This document shows positions 46,498 to 59,700 of a stretch of 64,000 nt of DNA, one piece after another (positions within the stretch are counted from its first letter, which is position 1; every line of letters begins with the position of its first letter). The position numbers were made by a program, and so were the translations under genes. The stretch lies in NCBI RefSeq assembly GCF_000005505.3, contig NC_016134.3, positions 28,781,584 to 28,845,583 on the forward strand, in the 5' to 3' direction. The stretch comes from Brachypodium distachyon (lineage: Eukaryota; Streptophyta; Magnoliopsida; Poales; Poaceae). The notes under the pieces were generated by a model, which searched no databases, was not told the origin of the DNA, and worked only from the letters and a program-made list of their open reading frames with translations.

Positions 46498-49400
46498 ATG
46501 GCAAACCCTGACACCAGCCTCCCTCTGACCTCCACGGCGGCCGGCGCACTCACAGCTTCAACTACCGCTCTTGTGTCGCCTGCTATCCTCCCTCCTGGCT
46601 CCACTCCATAGCCTGTAGGCATCGCCGCTGCCCTCGGTGCCGGCACAGGCCCAGGCGTCTCCCTGAGCTCGCCCATGGCACCTCTCCCCACTGCCCGTGC
46701 TCTCTTCGATGATGATGTGGCCGCCACGTCCGTCGTCCGCGATGCGGGCGCCATCCCGGTGACGGCTGCCTCTCTGCAGCATATCCGCATCAAGGAGCAC
46801 GTCCTCACCGCCCTCGACCTCAAGCGAAACAACTATGGCTGGTGGATCTTCATGAAGGTCATCGGCCGGAACGGCCTCGAGGACCACCTCGTTGCCGGCG
46901 CCGACCACAAGCTTGAGGACGCCGAATGGATGAAGGACGACCTCACCATTGTGTCCTGGCTCTACACCACCATCAGCGAGGAGATCCTCGACATCATCCT
47001 CGCGCCGCACGATCCGGCTTTCGTGGTATGGACAAAACTCTCAAGTCTTTTTCTGGACAACATGATGACTCAGGCCGTCTACATGGAGGAGGAGTTTCGC
47101 AGTCTGCAGCAGGGCCACCTCTCCGTCACGGACTACTGCTCGCGCCTCAAGGTCCTCGCCGATGACCTGCGTGACGTCGGCGTTCAGGTCTCCGACCAGT
47201 CCATGCTCTTCAACATGCTCCGTGGTCTCAACCCTTCTCTCGGCCACGCCATCCCGGTGCTCACCATGCAGCAGCCATTGCCATCCTTCATGCGCGCCCG
47301 TTCGTATTTGCTGCTCGAGGAGCATCGCCAGGAGCAAGCTGCGCGTCGTCAAGCTGCCGCCGCCTTCTTCGTCGACCGCTCCGGCGCACCGGCACCTGCG
47401 TCCCCACAGGGCTCTCCTTCCAGTAGCAACAAGAAGAACAAGAAGCGCAAGACTGCGTCGACCTCTCCGGCCGCCGGCGGCTCGCGCTTCCCCAACTCGC
47501 CTGCCGCACCATCCTGGCCACACGGCGTCAACCCGTGGTCTGGCACCTTTCAGGCCTGGCAACAGACACTGCCTTTTCAGTTGATTCATTGTGATGTTTG
47601 GACCTCGCCTGTTGTGAGCTCCTCAGGATTTACTTATTATTTAGTTATACTTGATGATTACTCACATTTTGTGTGGACTTTTCCCCTGCGCCGTAAATCT
47701 GACGCTCTTCCTTCCCTCCTCTCCTTCCACGCGTATGTTGCTACTCAGTTTCGTCTGCGCATTCTTGCACTTCAAACTAACAACGGCAAGGAATTTGACA
47801 ACGCCGCCCTCCGCTCTTTTCTCTCGCGGCACGGCATCCAACTTCGCCTCTCGTGTCCGTACACCTCACAACAGAACGGCAAGGCGGAGCGCATCCTCCG
47901 GACCCTCAACGACGGCATGTGCACTCTCCTCTTTCAAGCCTCCATGCCACCAAAATTCTGGGCTGATGCTCTTGCCACGTCTACCCTCCTGCTCAATCTT
48001 CGGCCATGCAAACCTCGTCAAATGCACACTCCCTACGAGCTTCTTTTTGGCATTCCTCCTCCATACTCTCATCTGCGTGTTTTTGGATGCTTGTGTTTCC
48101 TAACACTATTGCTACTTCTAGGAACAAACTAATGCCTCGTTCAGTTTCTTGTGTGTTTCTTGGTTACTCTGCAGATCACCGCGGATACAGGTGTTTTGAC
48201 CCGGTTTCTCGTCCTGTGCTAACCTCTCGGCATGTTCATTTCCATGAGGATGTTTTTCCTTTTGCACAGGTGAACGCCCAGCTGACGCCAGCTCCGACAC
48301 CAGCCGACGACGCCGCGTCCTTCGACCCGGCGATCCTCTCACTGGGTCCCGTACGTGCTGCTCCTCCGGCCTCTCCATCGCGCCCAGCTGCAGCCACGGT
48401 GTGCCCTGCAGGCACCTCTCCCGCGTCTGACACGCCCTCGATGCATTCATCTGGCGCGCGGCCGTCTTCCGGCGGCTTCGTACCGTCCGTCGACCGGCCC
48501 GCGCCACCCACCTCCGGCATCGACACCGCGCCCCCGCCATCGCCGTCTACGCCCTCGCCGACCATGTCATCGCCGTCCACGCCAACGTCCTCAAGCATCC
48601 TGCTCGTTGTGCCGCTAGCACCGGTGCATCGCATGGTCACTCGTGCACAGAACGGCATCTTCCTCCCCAAGCGCTTGTTCGACTGCACTGCATCGACCAC
48701 ACCTTCACCAATTCCGTCGTCAGCTCGTGCCGCCCTTCGCGATGCGCACTGGCATGCTGCTATGCAGGAAGAATATGATGCCCTCATCAACAACAACACC
48801 TGGACCTTAGTTCCACGACCACACGGCGCCAACCTCGTTTCCGGCAAGTGGATTTTTCGCCACAAGACTCGACCTGACGGCTTCCTCGAGCGCTACAAGG
48901 CACGTTGGGTTGTCCGCGGGTTTTCTCAGCGCCCCGGAGTCGACTTCGGCGAGACGTTCTCTCCGGTGGTTAAGTCCGCCACGATCGGCACTGTGCTCCA
49001 TCTCGCTGCTGCTCGTGCATGGCCGGTCCACCAGCTCGACGTGAAGAATGCCTTCTTGCATGGCATCTTGTCCGAGCGTGCTTACTCGCAGCAGCCGACG
49101 GGATTTGTCGATCCATCGCAGCCCGATCATGTGTGCCTCCTCTCCAAGTCTCTGTACGGACTGAAGCAGGCCCCAAGGGCTTGGTACACTCGCATCGCCA
49201 CCTTCCTTCGATCTACAGGTTTTGTTGCCACCACCTCCGACCCGTCGCTGTTCGTGCTTCGTCACAGCATCGACGCCGCGTACCTGCTGCTCTACGTTGA
49301 TGACATCGTCCTGATGGCGTCCACTGAACGACTGCTCCGACACATCATCACCAGCCTGAGTTCTGAGTTCTCAATGAAGGACTTAGGACCGCTTCAGCTC

Positions 49401-50315
49401 TTTCTTGGGATTCAGGTAACTCGGACTGCCGCCGGATTTTTCCTGTCACAGGAACACTACGCCGAGGAGCTACTGGACCGTGCCTCCATGTGCAACTGCA
49501 CGCATGCCGATACGCCCATCGACACCAAGCCCAAGTCGTCCTTGACCGATGGTACTCCCTATGCCGATCCCTCAGGCTATCGTAGCATCGTCGGTGCCCT
49601 ACAGTACTTGACGATGACACGGCCTGACATTGCCTACGCCATTCATCAAGTGTGTCTCCACATGCACTCGCCGACGGACGCTCATTGGCAATTGGCGAAG
49701 CGAGTTCTTCGGTACATTCAAGGAACTACCTCACTTGGTCTGCAGCTCCGGGCGTCGTCCACCGTTGACATCACCGTCTACTCCGATGCAGATTGGGCCG
49801 GCTGCCCGGACACGCGGCGGTCTACCTCAGGCTACTGCGTCTTCCTTGGCGGCTCGCTTGTGTCCTGGTCGTCCAAACGACAGGTCACCGTCTCCCGCTC
49901 CAGTGCGGAAGCGGAGTACCATGCCGTGGCAAATGCTGTTGCCGAGTGTACTTGGCTTCGACAACTTCTGGGCGAGCTGCACTACGACATCCGCACGGCC
50001 ACTGCTGTGTTCTGCGACAACGTCTCCGCCGTCTACCTTGCCGCCAACCCTGTCCATCACAAACGAACGAAGCACATTGGGCTCAATGTACACTTCGTCC
50101 GGGAGAAGGTGGCCATCGGTCAGGTTCGAGTCACTCATGTTCCCACGACACAACAACTCGCGGACATCATGACGAAAGGCCTGCCCACGGCGGTGTTTGA
50201 TGCTCTATGCTCCAGTCTCAGCATTCTTCATCCCGATGCTGTGACTGCCGGGGGTGTTAGTAACGTGACTTGGTCTTGCACGTGTGTGTACAAGCCGTTA
50301 GTATTGGTTAGCTGA
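46498..50315 (+). pseudogene. Copia 2 gag-pol with protease region deleted
   Basis: Gag begins with the ATG at 46498 but meets a TAG at about 46609. The frame resumes (UBN2-type gag, LDLKRNNYGWWIFMK, VTDYCSRLKVLADDL) to about 47560. It then passes directly in frame into mid-integrase (LIHCDVWTSPV). The protease active site and the integrase zinc finger are therefore missing. Integrase keeps Asp in HCDVW and in LQTNNGKEF (usual Asp replaced by Asn) and EN in QQNGKAER. A frameshift lies near 48105. Downstream one frame of over 700 codons is open to 50315, with reverse transcriptase (QLDVKNAFLHG, LLYVDDIVLMAS) and RNase H (YSDADWAGCPDTRRSTSGY, ADIMTKGLP). Confidence 0.9.
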
Positions 50316-50495
50316 CTTAGTCTATCCCAACGTCTCTAACTTATCTAATAGTTCGTTGGCAGCTTATCCAGTAGTTTGTTGGCTAGATTGTAGGAGTTAG
50401 CTGCTCTGCCAAAGACATCTATACATGTATTTATACCCTTGTGTTCATCAATACAATCCAAGTGTTGAGCCACTCCATTTCTCTCGTGTCTTACA
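50255..50495 (+). repeat. 3' LTR of copia 2
   Basis: TGTTAGTAACGTGAC...GTGTCTTACA, about 96% identical to the 5' LTR by eye. Its TATTTATACCC box points toward FANCM. Confidence 0.95.
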
Positions 50496-50501
50496 TGAGT
50501 C

Positions 50502-50734
50502 CCAGAAACCTCCTATGGGCTACCTAGGCCCAGCTGTTGCCCATTCGAGCTGGCCCATGGGCCATGTAACACAATAACTTTTTAACATTCCGCCCGAACC
50601 ATAGCTTCCACTCTCTCTCTCTCTTCCTCTCCCGGTCTCCCCTCGCCCTTTCTGAAACTCTCGCTTCCCCGCCCAAATCCCCTCTTCCCTCCCAAAATTC
50701 CCCCAAATCCGCAAACCTTCGCGAGCAAGCGCCA
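50502..50734 (+). promoter_or_regulatory. Proximal promoter and 5' UTR of FANCM
   Basis: Between the copia LTR and the ATG there are several TGGGC/GGCCCA motifs (TAGGCCCAG near 50526; CTGGCCCATGGGCC near 50551). This type, site II, is common in plant replication and housekeeping promoters. A CT-rich tract (ACTCTCTCTCTCTCTTCC) at about 50611 is typical of grass 5' leaders. No TATA box is evident. Promoter elements upstream of 50502 were displaced by 4.3 kb. Confidence 0.55.
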
Positions 50735-53700
50735 ATGGCCGGATCGCCGCCGTCTTACCACCCCGTCCTCGACGACGACGACGTAAGCGCTCCGCTCTCC
50801 TCGTCTCCCCCCGTCCTCCCTTCTCCTGGCGTGTGCGTGCTCATGTCCCCTTTGTCAAAACCCTAACCGCAGGGATTCGACTGGGATGCGGCCGTGCGCG
50901 AGATCGACAGCGCCTGCGCCCTCGCTGCCTCGGCCTCCACGGCCCCCGCCGCCGTATCGACCTCGGCGCCACCCGCCCAGCCCTGGGCGGCCGCTCCCTC
51001 GTGGACGGCGCCGCTCCACGTCCCCTCGGCGGCGGCGGCGGCGCCGTTCCCCGGGCCTGCCGTAGGCGGCACGCGGCAGTCGACGCTCCACCGCTTCGTC
51101 GACTCCTTCACCAGGAGGCAGGCCTCGAAAGAGAACCTGCCCCCTGCGCCGGTGGTTCCCGCGGCGGCGCCCGCTGGCGGAGGGGCGCGCTTTCCGGAGA
51201 GCTCTGACGTGGGGTGCTCAGGGAGGGCGGGCGAGGACGTGGCCGTGGAGGGGTCCTGCGCCGTGGCTCTCGACCATGAGGCGGTGCAGACGTGGATCTA
51301 TCCAAGTGAGTGTTGGATTTCTTTATGCATTTTTTTTTTGCTACGTTCTTGTTTTTAGCATAGCCTGTGGGCATGTGAGCGTTTGTGTTTGGCACGTCCC
51401 TGGCAATGTGTTTATCGGTGTATCTAAAAGTGTCATTTTGGTGGTGTGTTGAGAGTCATTGACTTGTATAATGACCTATGGGCTGCCTGCTTATATCTTG
51501 ATCTGGCATCAAGAGGATTTCTCGGGTAAATTGTATGAAATCAATCAGGGTTTAGAGTGCACGGGGTAAAAAGTTTTACTAGGCAATCATTTCAGCTTAA
51601 GTGTCATGTGCATTATGGCTATCATATTTTGACTGCAGACTCACAAGACAGTCCAATTTGATGACAAATCAAGTGTGAGATAGTGATTTTGAGATTTAGA
51701 CCTAGAAAGGCAAACATAAGTAGGTAGACATAGAATTGTTTAGTTGGTTTCTTGCTTATGCAGCTGTCAGATAAGACGGATACCTTTAATCTCATTAAAA
51801 TTGCTAGTTCCTTGGTTTTATTGATTTTCTTGTGCAACTACAAACAAGTGAATATCTTTAATTTCCTTTGAGAAACAACATTTTTGTTTGGCTTTACGAT
51901 CTTGATTGTGAAATACTGTTCTGCAATATTTTCACTTTGTCGACACCTTGGTTATTTTTTCTCTACCGGGAATTCTTTTTTTTAGTAGTTGTACTCTCCG
52001 CGCTGGAGTAAGGATGCACGGACTTTCATTCCTCGGATATACAAAAGATGAAACAATCACGTTATATAAACTAGTGGAGTGCCAGTGCGTTGCCACGGAA
52101 TCATTTTTGCTCAAATCATCAGTATGCTTGACTAATGACACTGCAAATCACCTTAATAATTCAACAAAATGGATGGCATGTTTTGTTCCCACGAAATAAA
52201 TTGATAATAAAGCCTTTTGCAGTCCGCGAGCAGTTTGACATACTTTTCAAATAACATCCTCACAAGAAAATGATAATTCCTTCAAGATTACATTTACATT
52301 TGCATCGCTACGGTTAAATCAAATTAGACTACTCGCTACAGATAAAATTAGACTAAAAACCACTATTATATAGTAATAACACTTGCTAGTAAATTTGTCC
52401 TAATTTCAGTGACAAACATTACCACCGTTTTAGTTTGCATTAGATTTAATTGCTTCCAGTAGAAAGAGACAAGGAGTTTTTTTTGTCACAAAGGAGGCGA
52501 GGAGCAAGTGGCCGCTCTTTTATATTTAGAGTAAATCTTTGGTTATATCTTGAACGTATTATCATATGGAATGAATGATTCTTGAGATTCAAAAAAGATA
52601 TAAAAGTAATAGTCGAGAAGTAATTTATATCGAAGTAAACACTTGGGAGGATTAGCTTAAAGGCCTCCAAAACCATTACTTCCTAGAAGTGCAAACGGCG
52701 GGACAGAAGGCACTCAGTACAAGCTGCTAGCCCCCTTCCAATTCTCTATCACACATGCCTTGCTGGACTGATGTAACAGCACATTCGAAGATACCTGTTG
52801 ATTATTGATGACCATGGATCCATCCATCTCATGATCCATAAACCTCACCAAATGTGCATTAGCTTCTGCTGCAAAAAAAATCTTCAGAAATACAGAAAGG
52901 AATACATACCCATAAGCTGCAGCTTTCTGTAAAATTGCAACACAAGAACAGTTCAGATTTAAGTTCAAACAGGGGTATTCAGAACTGAATCAAGAGGAAA
53001 TATGTTAAGTCATTATTTACCTTGATCCTGGAACAAGCTAAGGAGATATTCCCTTCAGTGAACACTTTCCTACAGACCTCAATGATGATTCTTGCCAAGT
53101 TTTCCCAAAAAAAGCCCAATTATTATGAGTCTGCATGATGGGTACGAATCTATCTTCTCTGTTCTTGCTGGACTTTCTGACCTGCTTTTTCAAGTTTTCC
53201 GGTGATACATTATTACTGTCAAATTTATAGGCAGACTTCATAAAAGCATCACCAAATTAGATTGAGGAAAGTCTTCCTTTGAAGCAACTAAACCAAAACA
53301 TGCCAACCATCTGCAGCCAGCCTTGTATGGAATTTCTTGTGCACATACCATGCCACTCTTAGGTGCAGCCAAGCATTCCATCAAGCACAGGGAAGGCTGC
53401 AAAGCAGTAGCATTGGTTGCCCATATTTAGAACCTGCACAACCAAGAACAATGGAACAAATCTCAATCATACAATGCAAATTTAATTCATATAATCGGAG
53501 ATTGAGACACACCAGTACTCAAACAACAACCAGGATGGAGAGGTCAGGTGGGTTAGGAATAAGTAATTAGCAACCAAAATAGGAAAATAACTACACGGAG
53601 ACTGATCGAAAGGGGTAGGAAAGCAACAGCAACAGCTTTTGGTCTGCAAACGAATCAGCGGAAGCAGGCGCTGGCGGTGTACCTGCTCGCCATGACATCA

Positions 53701-56700
53701 TGCACCCCACCACTCGCGCCAAGTCACGCCTGCTCCCTCCCCAGCCGGTGGGGAATCATCACCGCGTTGCCAGCGAGCTAGCCAGGGGAGGGGGAGATGG
53801 GATTGGGAAGGAAGGAGACAAATTGGAGCAGCTCCGCTCCTTGGCAGTGCGGGGCGCAGGCGGCAGCTGGAGAGAAAGCAGCCCGCAATGGTGGGAGAAA
53901 AAGAGACGGCGGCTACGGCGGCGGGAGGGAGGGCAGGCAACGGTGGAGGCCCTGGGCTCCCGATGGGATGAGACGGAGGAATCGTGAATTAGGATGGAAG
54001 GGAGAGGAGGCGGATCGGGGAGGAGGCGGATCGGGGAGGAGGCAGAGACCGGTATGGGTGGAGGAGTGCTGAACCGGTCGGGCCGCGTGGGGCGGGATCG
54101 AAAGCCACGACGTACGGCGCCCGCCCATTGTCACCAACTCGGCGTCCGCGGCTAGGAAGAGAGAGGGCGGCGCGGCGGGGGAGAGCAGCGGCTGCGATGG
54201 CATGGAGAGCGAGCGAGGCTGGCGATGAAGGGGAGGAGGTGGATTGGGAATTCGCGGAGGATGCGGATTGAGCAGTGCGAGGAAGAAGAGTTCGAGGAGG
54301 ATGGATTGATCGAGGGGATAGGTGCGAGACAGCGAGAGGGAGAGGGGATAGGGTCGGGCCGCGTGCCAGGGACTCCCGTGCGAGAGGGTCGGGCGGAAAG
54401 GGTCGAGGACGTATGGCAGCGACGACCGTACCATCACCACCAACTCCAATTTAATATATTGGTATAGATCGGACAATAACCTATGATATCAGTGTTATAA
54501 AACACGACCTATAGGTGTCGCCTTGGCACTTGTCGGTGGGGTGGCCCTAGGCAAGGTGGGCACTGAGGGTCAAAATGCGACGATCAAAGTTGATTCCTAC
54601 AAGACCAGATCCTCCTAGAAAATATCCGTGGATATCCGCTTGCAGGGTATCCATTGCCATCTTGAGACCATAAGCAGCAAAGTAGCATGGCCCTGTGGGG
54701 CTCAGGCCGCCTCTGCTGGGTTCAGTACCAGTCCTCGATGCCCTATATGCCAACCCCGCCCTGAATCTCTTTTTGTTGACCAGAAACAACACAAAAGATG
54801 ACAGTGGAATCTAGGCAAAAGAGAGGCGGTGGTGGAAGTGGAGATTTGGATCTCTGGAGGGTGGTGCTGAATTGGAGAAGGACGGCAGCTGCAGTGTGGC
54901 GTTGGAGAGGATCTCTTGTGTGGTAGGCTTAGGGTTCCTCTTCCTCACTCACCAGCATGAGCCATAGATGGCCTGATGTTTCCTGTGCTCTTCTTTTTTA
55001 CTTCTCCATTATTATTATTCCTCAGCTTGCTGCTGTTATCTACTCGAAGCTTTGTGGTGCTTGCTTCTGCTCACGGATGTTGGCTGGGCACTAAGCCACA
55101 AAGCTACCTCTCCTTGAACACTATCTTACGCACCTGCCAAAGATTCCTTTTCTCTCTATGGTTCAGTTCTGCTGTAAACATGTTTGCTTTGTAAATATTT
55201 ATAGGATTCTCAATTTTTACATATGATCTTTGTAATTTGATGCCTTTTTTTCATGTTGCAGCTAATGTAGAAGTCCGAGAGTATCAACAATATATCGTCC
55301 AAAAGGCCTTGTTTACAAATACACTAGTGGCTTTGCCAACTGGACTTGGCAAAACTTTTATTGCTGCAGTAGTGATGTATAACTATTTTAGATGGTTCCC
55401 TGAAGGTAATGTCTTGTGCCGAACTGGATACCTTCACGTCTTCTATGTTGTATTTCGTGTTGAACTTTTACAGAATGTACGTGCTGACAAATTACTCTCC
55501 TCATCTGATACATTTGAAAAGTTCAGGTAAAATAGTATTTACCGCCCCTTCACGCCCGCTTGTTACTCAGCAAATTGAGGCATGTCATAATACAGTGGGT
55601 ATACCACAGGTATTAAATTTTATTTTTCATACATTTATTCATGTCTAGTGTCAAATGAAGATCAACACATTTCTTCAGCCAGTGTGGAGATTAATGAGAT
55701 TTACTTTTTTTATTCAGGAGTGGGCGATTGATATGAAAGGGAATCTAAGCCCTGAGAAGCGAACAAGTTTTTGGAAGTCTAAAAGAGTGTTCTTCGTCAC
55801 TCCACAGATTCTTGAGAATGATATACGATCTGGTGATTTTCCCTGAATGTTTGTGGCATTCTTTATTATTCTTCTTTTGGATATCTTTTGTTGTCATTTG
55901 TTACTTTGTCACTTTAAGATTCATTTGTTTACGTAGGTTTTAGAGTGAATACCAAACATGGACTTAATTGTGAAAGCAACCATGCATTTTTTTTTCTTCA
56001 TCTTATCTGTGTATGGTGAAAGTGCAGTTGCATTATAGCCTACTTGGAAGTGCAATCCTGCACAAGCTGTATTTTGTGCAAATGTGAACTTACACAAATG
56101 TCTACAAAGGAAACCATGTCATAACTCATAACTACATGATTTACTCTTAATCCAAAATAAAATTTTCATTCTCTCTGTCATGTAGTATTATTGCCTCAAT
56201 TTATGTTTGGATCGACCACTTCGTCACTTAAATTCTAGACTATCTCTATGGTAGGCTGTCTGCCTGTTTGTTTGTCCAGTTCAGGTTGCATACTTTTGTT
56301 GTCCACACTGACTTCGCTGGTATTATCTCTTCAGTTCCTCTCTGATATGGAGTTATGAAGTTTGCTTTTAACAGGTATATGCATGGTGAAACAACTGGTT
56401 TGCTTGGTGATAGATGAAGCTCATAGAGCTTCTGGAAATCATTCTTACTGTAGTGCTGTCCGTGAGGCATGTTTCATACTCAAGTACTTTATCTATCTTG
56501 TTTTATTTGAATTCCACAATACCCATGTCCTTTATTTTAAGTCATCACGCGTTTCCCACATTATCAAGCTCATCTAATTAACTGATGATATCGGTAAGTT
56601 AGTTGTACGAGTTCTTCACAGTTCCCATGTATGCTTGTTCAGTTATTTTCTGCTATGTTTACAGTTGGTGGCATCAAATGTACCATTAAGAATTTTAGCT

Positions 56701-59700
56701 TTGACTGCTACACCAGGATGTAAGTCTCTGCACTTATGATTGAAGTGCTTGCATAAAAATGACCCTCTTTCTAATTTTACAATCTTATCCCGGGCATGTC
56801 TTTCAGCAAAGCATCCAGATATTCAAGGTGTTATCAACAATTTACACATATCAGAGTTGATTCATCGTGACGAAAGTGATCCTGAAGTCCAACGATATGT
56901 TAACACACGCACAGTTGATCTCGTAAAGGTGTGTATGAACTGTGGGAAATCGGTAATACACAGTTTTTATAATCTGTGAAATTTACTTGTTTCAGTGCAG
57001 GTTCCTGTTGGCAGTGATACAGCTCAAATCAATGAGATGCTTTTAGAAATTATACGTCCACATATTGCCCAACTGCGTGCTGCTGGGGTGATTGACAATA
57101 GGGATGCTTCAAATGTATGTTTCTCATCTCTTAAATATGTCAATCATCATGTTGGCTATGATTTGCTGCTCATGTACTCATTTCTTATTTGCTACACATG
57201 TGCATTATTAATTGGTAACTATTGTTGCCAGTGGACCCCACATCAACTGCACATTTTAAAGGAGAAATTCAACCAAGCACCCCTACCAAATCTTCCCTTG
57301 GAAAAGAAAAAAGAAATTCGCAGATCTTTTGCGGCTGTTGTCTCACTTTGTCGTATAAGTAAATTGCTATTGAGCCATGGAATCAAGCCAGCACATCAGT
57401 CGATTGAAGCTACATGGAGTGAAGGGTATTTGCTACACCATTTCTGCTACTCCCTCCGACCCATATTACTTGTCTCAAATTTGCCCAAATTTGGATGTAT
57501 CTATGTTTAAAAAGCGTCTAGATACATGTAATAAGTAATTCCGGCCGGAGGGAGTACATGATTTAACTTGTGTGTGTGTGGATAGTAATGCATAACTAAG
57601 CCCTAATGACTTTTGCGCAATATTCTCTTGGGCATGGAAGAAGAACCTTGTTGGATCCTGTTTTCTTAAAAGCAGAAGTAATCTCAACTGCTGACAACAT
57701 ACATGTAATTTGTCGATATATAGAGGATTCAAGATGGGCCAGTGCAGCTTAATTAGATGCGTTTGAGCTGTTCCATTTACAGCTGAACATCGATTTACCT
57801 ATGTACTCTGATTGATATATGTGATAAGTAATGCAACCTCCACCTATCATGTTCACCATCCTTTCTGAACCAACTGGGCCTACAAGTCTATCTAAATTCC
57901 AGCCCGAGTTCCTCCTGATTATGTAAACATCTTGTGTTATAATGTCTGATTTGTCTATCCAAGGAATCAGAACCATATATTGATACCAAATCTTCTTCTT
58001 GATTTTGTGCATCCTCTACTTAGTTTCAGAAATAGGCCTTTTGTTCCTGACACCATGGTTCTTGTTTATTGAAGGGCGTGGAATTTGTTTTCAAGGAATG
58101 AAGTCTTCATAAAAGCAAAGGAAATGATGGGGAGCATCGTGGGAAAGGGTGTGCCTAGTCCAAAAGTGCATAAATTGGTAGAAGTGTTACTCGATCACTT
58201 CCGTAAGCAACCTTCTACTTGTATAATGTGGTACATAATTTGTCCAGTTTATTTGATGATCTATAAATGTATAATGTTCCGTTGTAGTAAAATTCACCAA
58301 TTCTTTAGGACAACTAATAGAGTAGGTTGATGGCGCTCCTCTGTTTTCTTCCTATTTGTAAGAATAGTAACTCCTTTTGGTATAGTTACAGTAGACTAGC
58401 AGGGATATGTTTGTGAAACTCAGCTCTTAAATTATTGCTTGTATCAGAAGAGTTGACAGTTGATACTACTCGCAATGTTCTATCTGCTTTGAGTAGTTAC
58501 ACATGATTGTATCACAACTCACATGTGGATGTCTCCTAGGAAGAGCCTTCTCTATCAATTCGCTTTAACTGTTTCCACTCTCTTAATTAAAAACAAAGCT
58601 AACTTTGCTCTGATGAGCTTGGTACTGGCTATCTTTATGCAGACAAAAAGAATCCAAAGGACTCAAGGGTGATAATATTTTCACATTACCGGGAAAGTGT
58701 CAAGTAAGATTCAACCGTTGTAATAGTCTCTTAAGCTATTATGTATATCATTTTACAATTTACACATCTATGCGTGTTGTGATAAAAGAAAAGGTCCATT
58801 TACCACCATTATCTTTTCACACTTCTGGAAAGTCTTTTTTTTAACGTAGCGAAAAGGAAATCAGATATTGGAAATCATAGGATGAGGGGCCATATAAGAT
58901 TGTTGATGATTTAGGTTGATTTTTAAGCTCATGGTTCTATTTTAAATTATTTTCTTATGTTTGTGTTAACAGTCTGAAGGTTGCACTAATGGTTCAAATT
59001 TTCTGAGTTAAGTTTTAACAATTTTCATGTTTAAAGCTCATAATTAAGTACAAAGCTTTGAGGAGATAGCTTGTAGTGTTGTCTTGAGTAGAATTAAAGC
59101 TTGTGGATAGTACCCTAGTTGAAAGCTTGTAGTATTTGAGGAGAGACCTTGTAGTATTGCCCTAGTAGAAATCTCGTTGTATCCTACTCAAGCCCTAGGC
59201 GAAAGCCTGCAGTGTTCAAATGAGAGAGATTGTAGCATTGTCTGAATAGAAGCTTGTAGTGCCCGAGTGGGAATGTTCTAGCTTTGTTCAAGTAGAAAGC
59301 TCATATATTCTAGTTGAGACTCGAGAGCTCATATATGCATCAAATTGGCATGCTTACTCATAATTTTCTTCACAAATTAAAATGTTCAAGTTATCAGTCC
59401 CACATTATATTGTTTGGTATTGCTAGACTAACATACTTGACACCTGACAGTTATGTTCACTCTTATAAAGATCTGAGTTGGTGGCAATCTGTTCACACAT
59501 GCCAAGTTTACCTCTTAAGTATTAGCCCGTCAAGAAATTATAGCGATTGCCATCCACTCTATGTAATACACATGTATCACGATGCCTTGATTAGTTGATT
59601 TGGTCGATGTATATTTCGAGATAATATTTTATCTTGCACAGTAATATTTATCTTGAACATGGTAAAGGAGTAATGGCAAAATAACTCATAAAATAGAAAA

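Larger units (their letters stand above)
46205..50495 (+). mobile_element. Copia retrotransposon 2, upstream of FANCM
   Basis: LTRs 46205-46446 and 50255-50495 (about 241 bp) differ at roughly nine positions. The initiator-Met primer site TGGTATCAGA follows the first LTR, and a CCGGGGG purine-type tract precedes the second. GAGTC lies before the left LTR and, after one extra T, again after the right LTR, so the target duplication is probably GAGTC. The element is on the same strand as FANCM and its 3' LTR ends about 240 bp upstream of the FANCM ATG. Confidence 0.95.

Noticed and set aside
48118..49343. Several long minus-strand frames opposite copia 2 RT
   Set aside because: Shadows of the GC-rich coding strand; the plus-strand frame has all the RT and RNase H motifs.
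53913..54476. 187-codon minus-strand frame in the Helitron
   Set aside because: Low-complexity Ser/Pro/Leu sequence from a GC-rich stretch, without splice structure or domain. Treated as Helitron filler.
54976..55261. Alternative FANCM start in a 72-codon frame within intron 2
   Set aside because: The hydrophobic frame does not join in phase to exon 3 with usable splice sites, while exon 2 joins perfectly.
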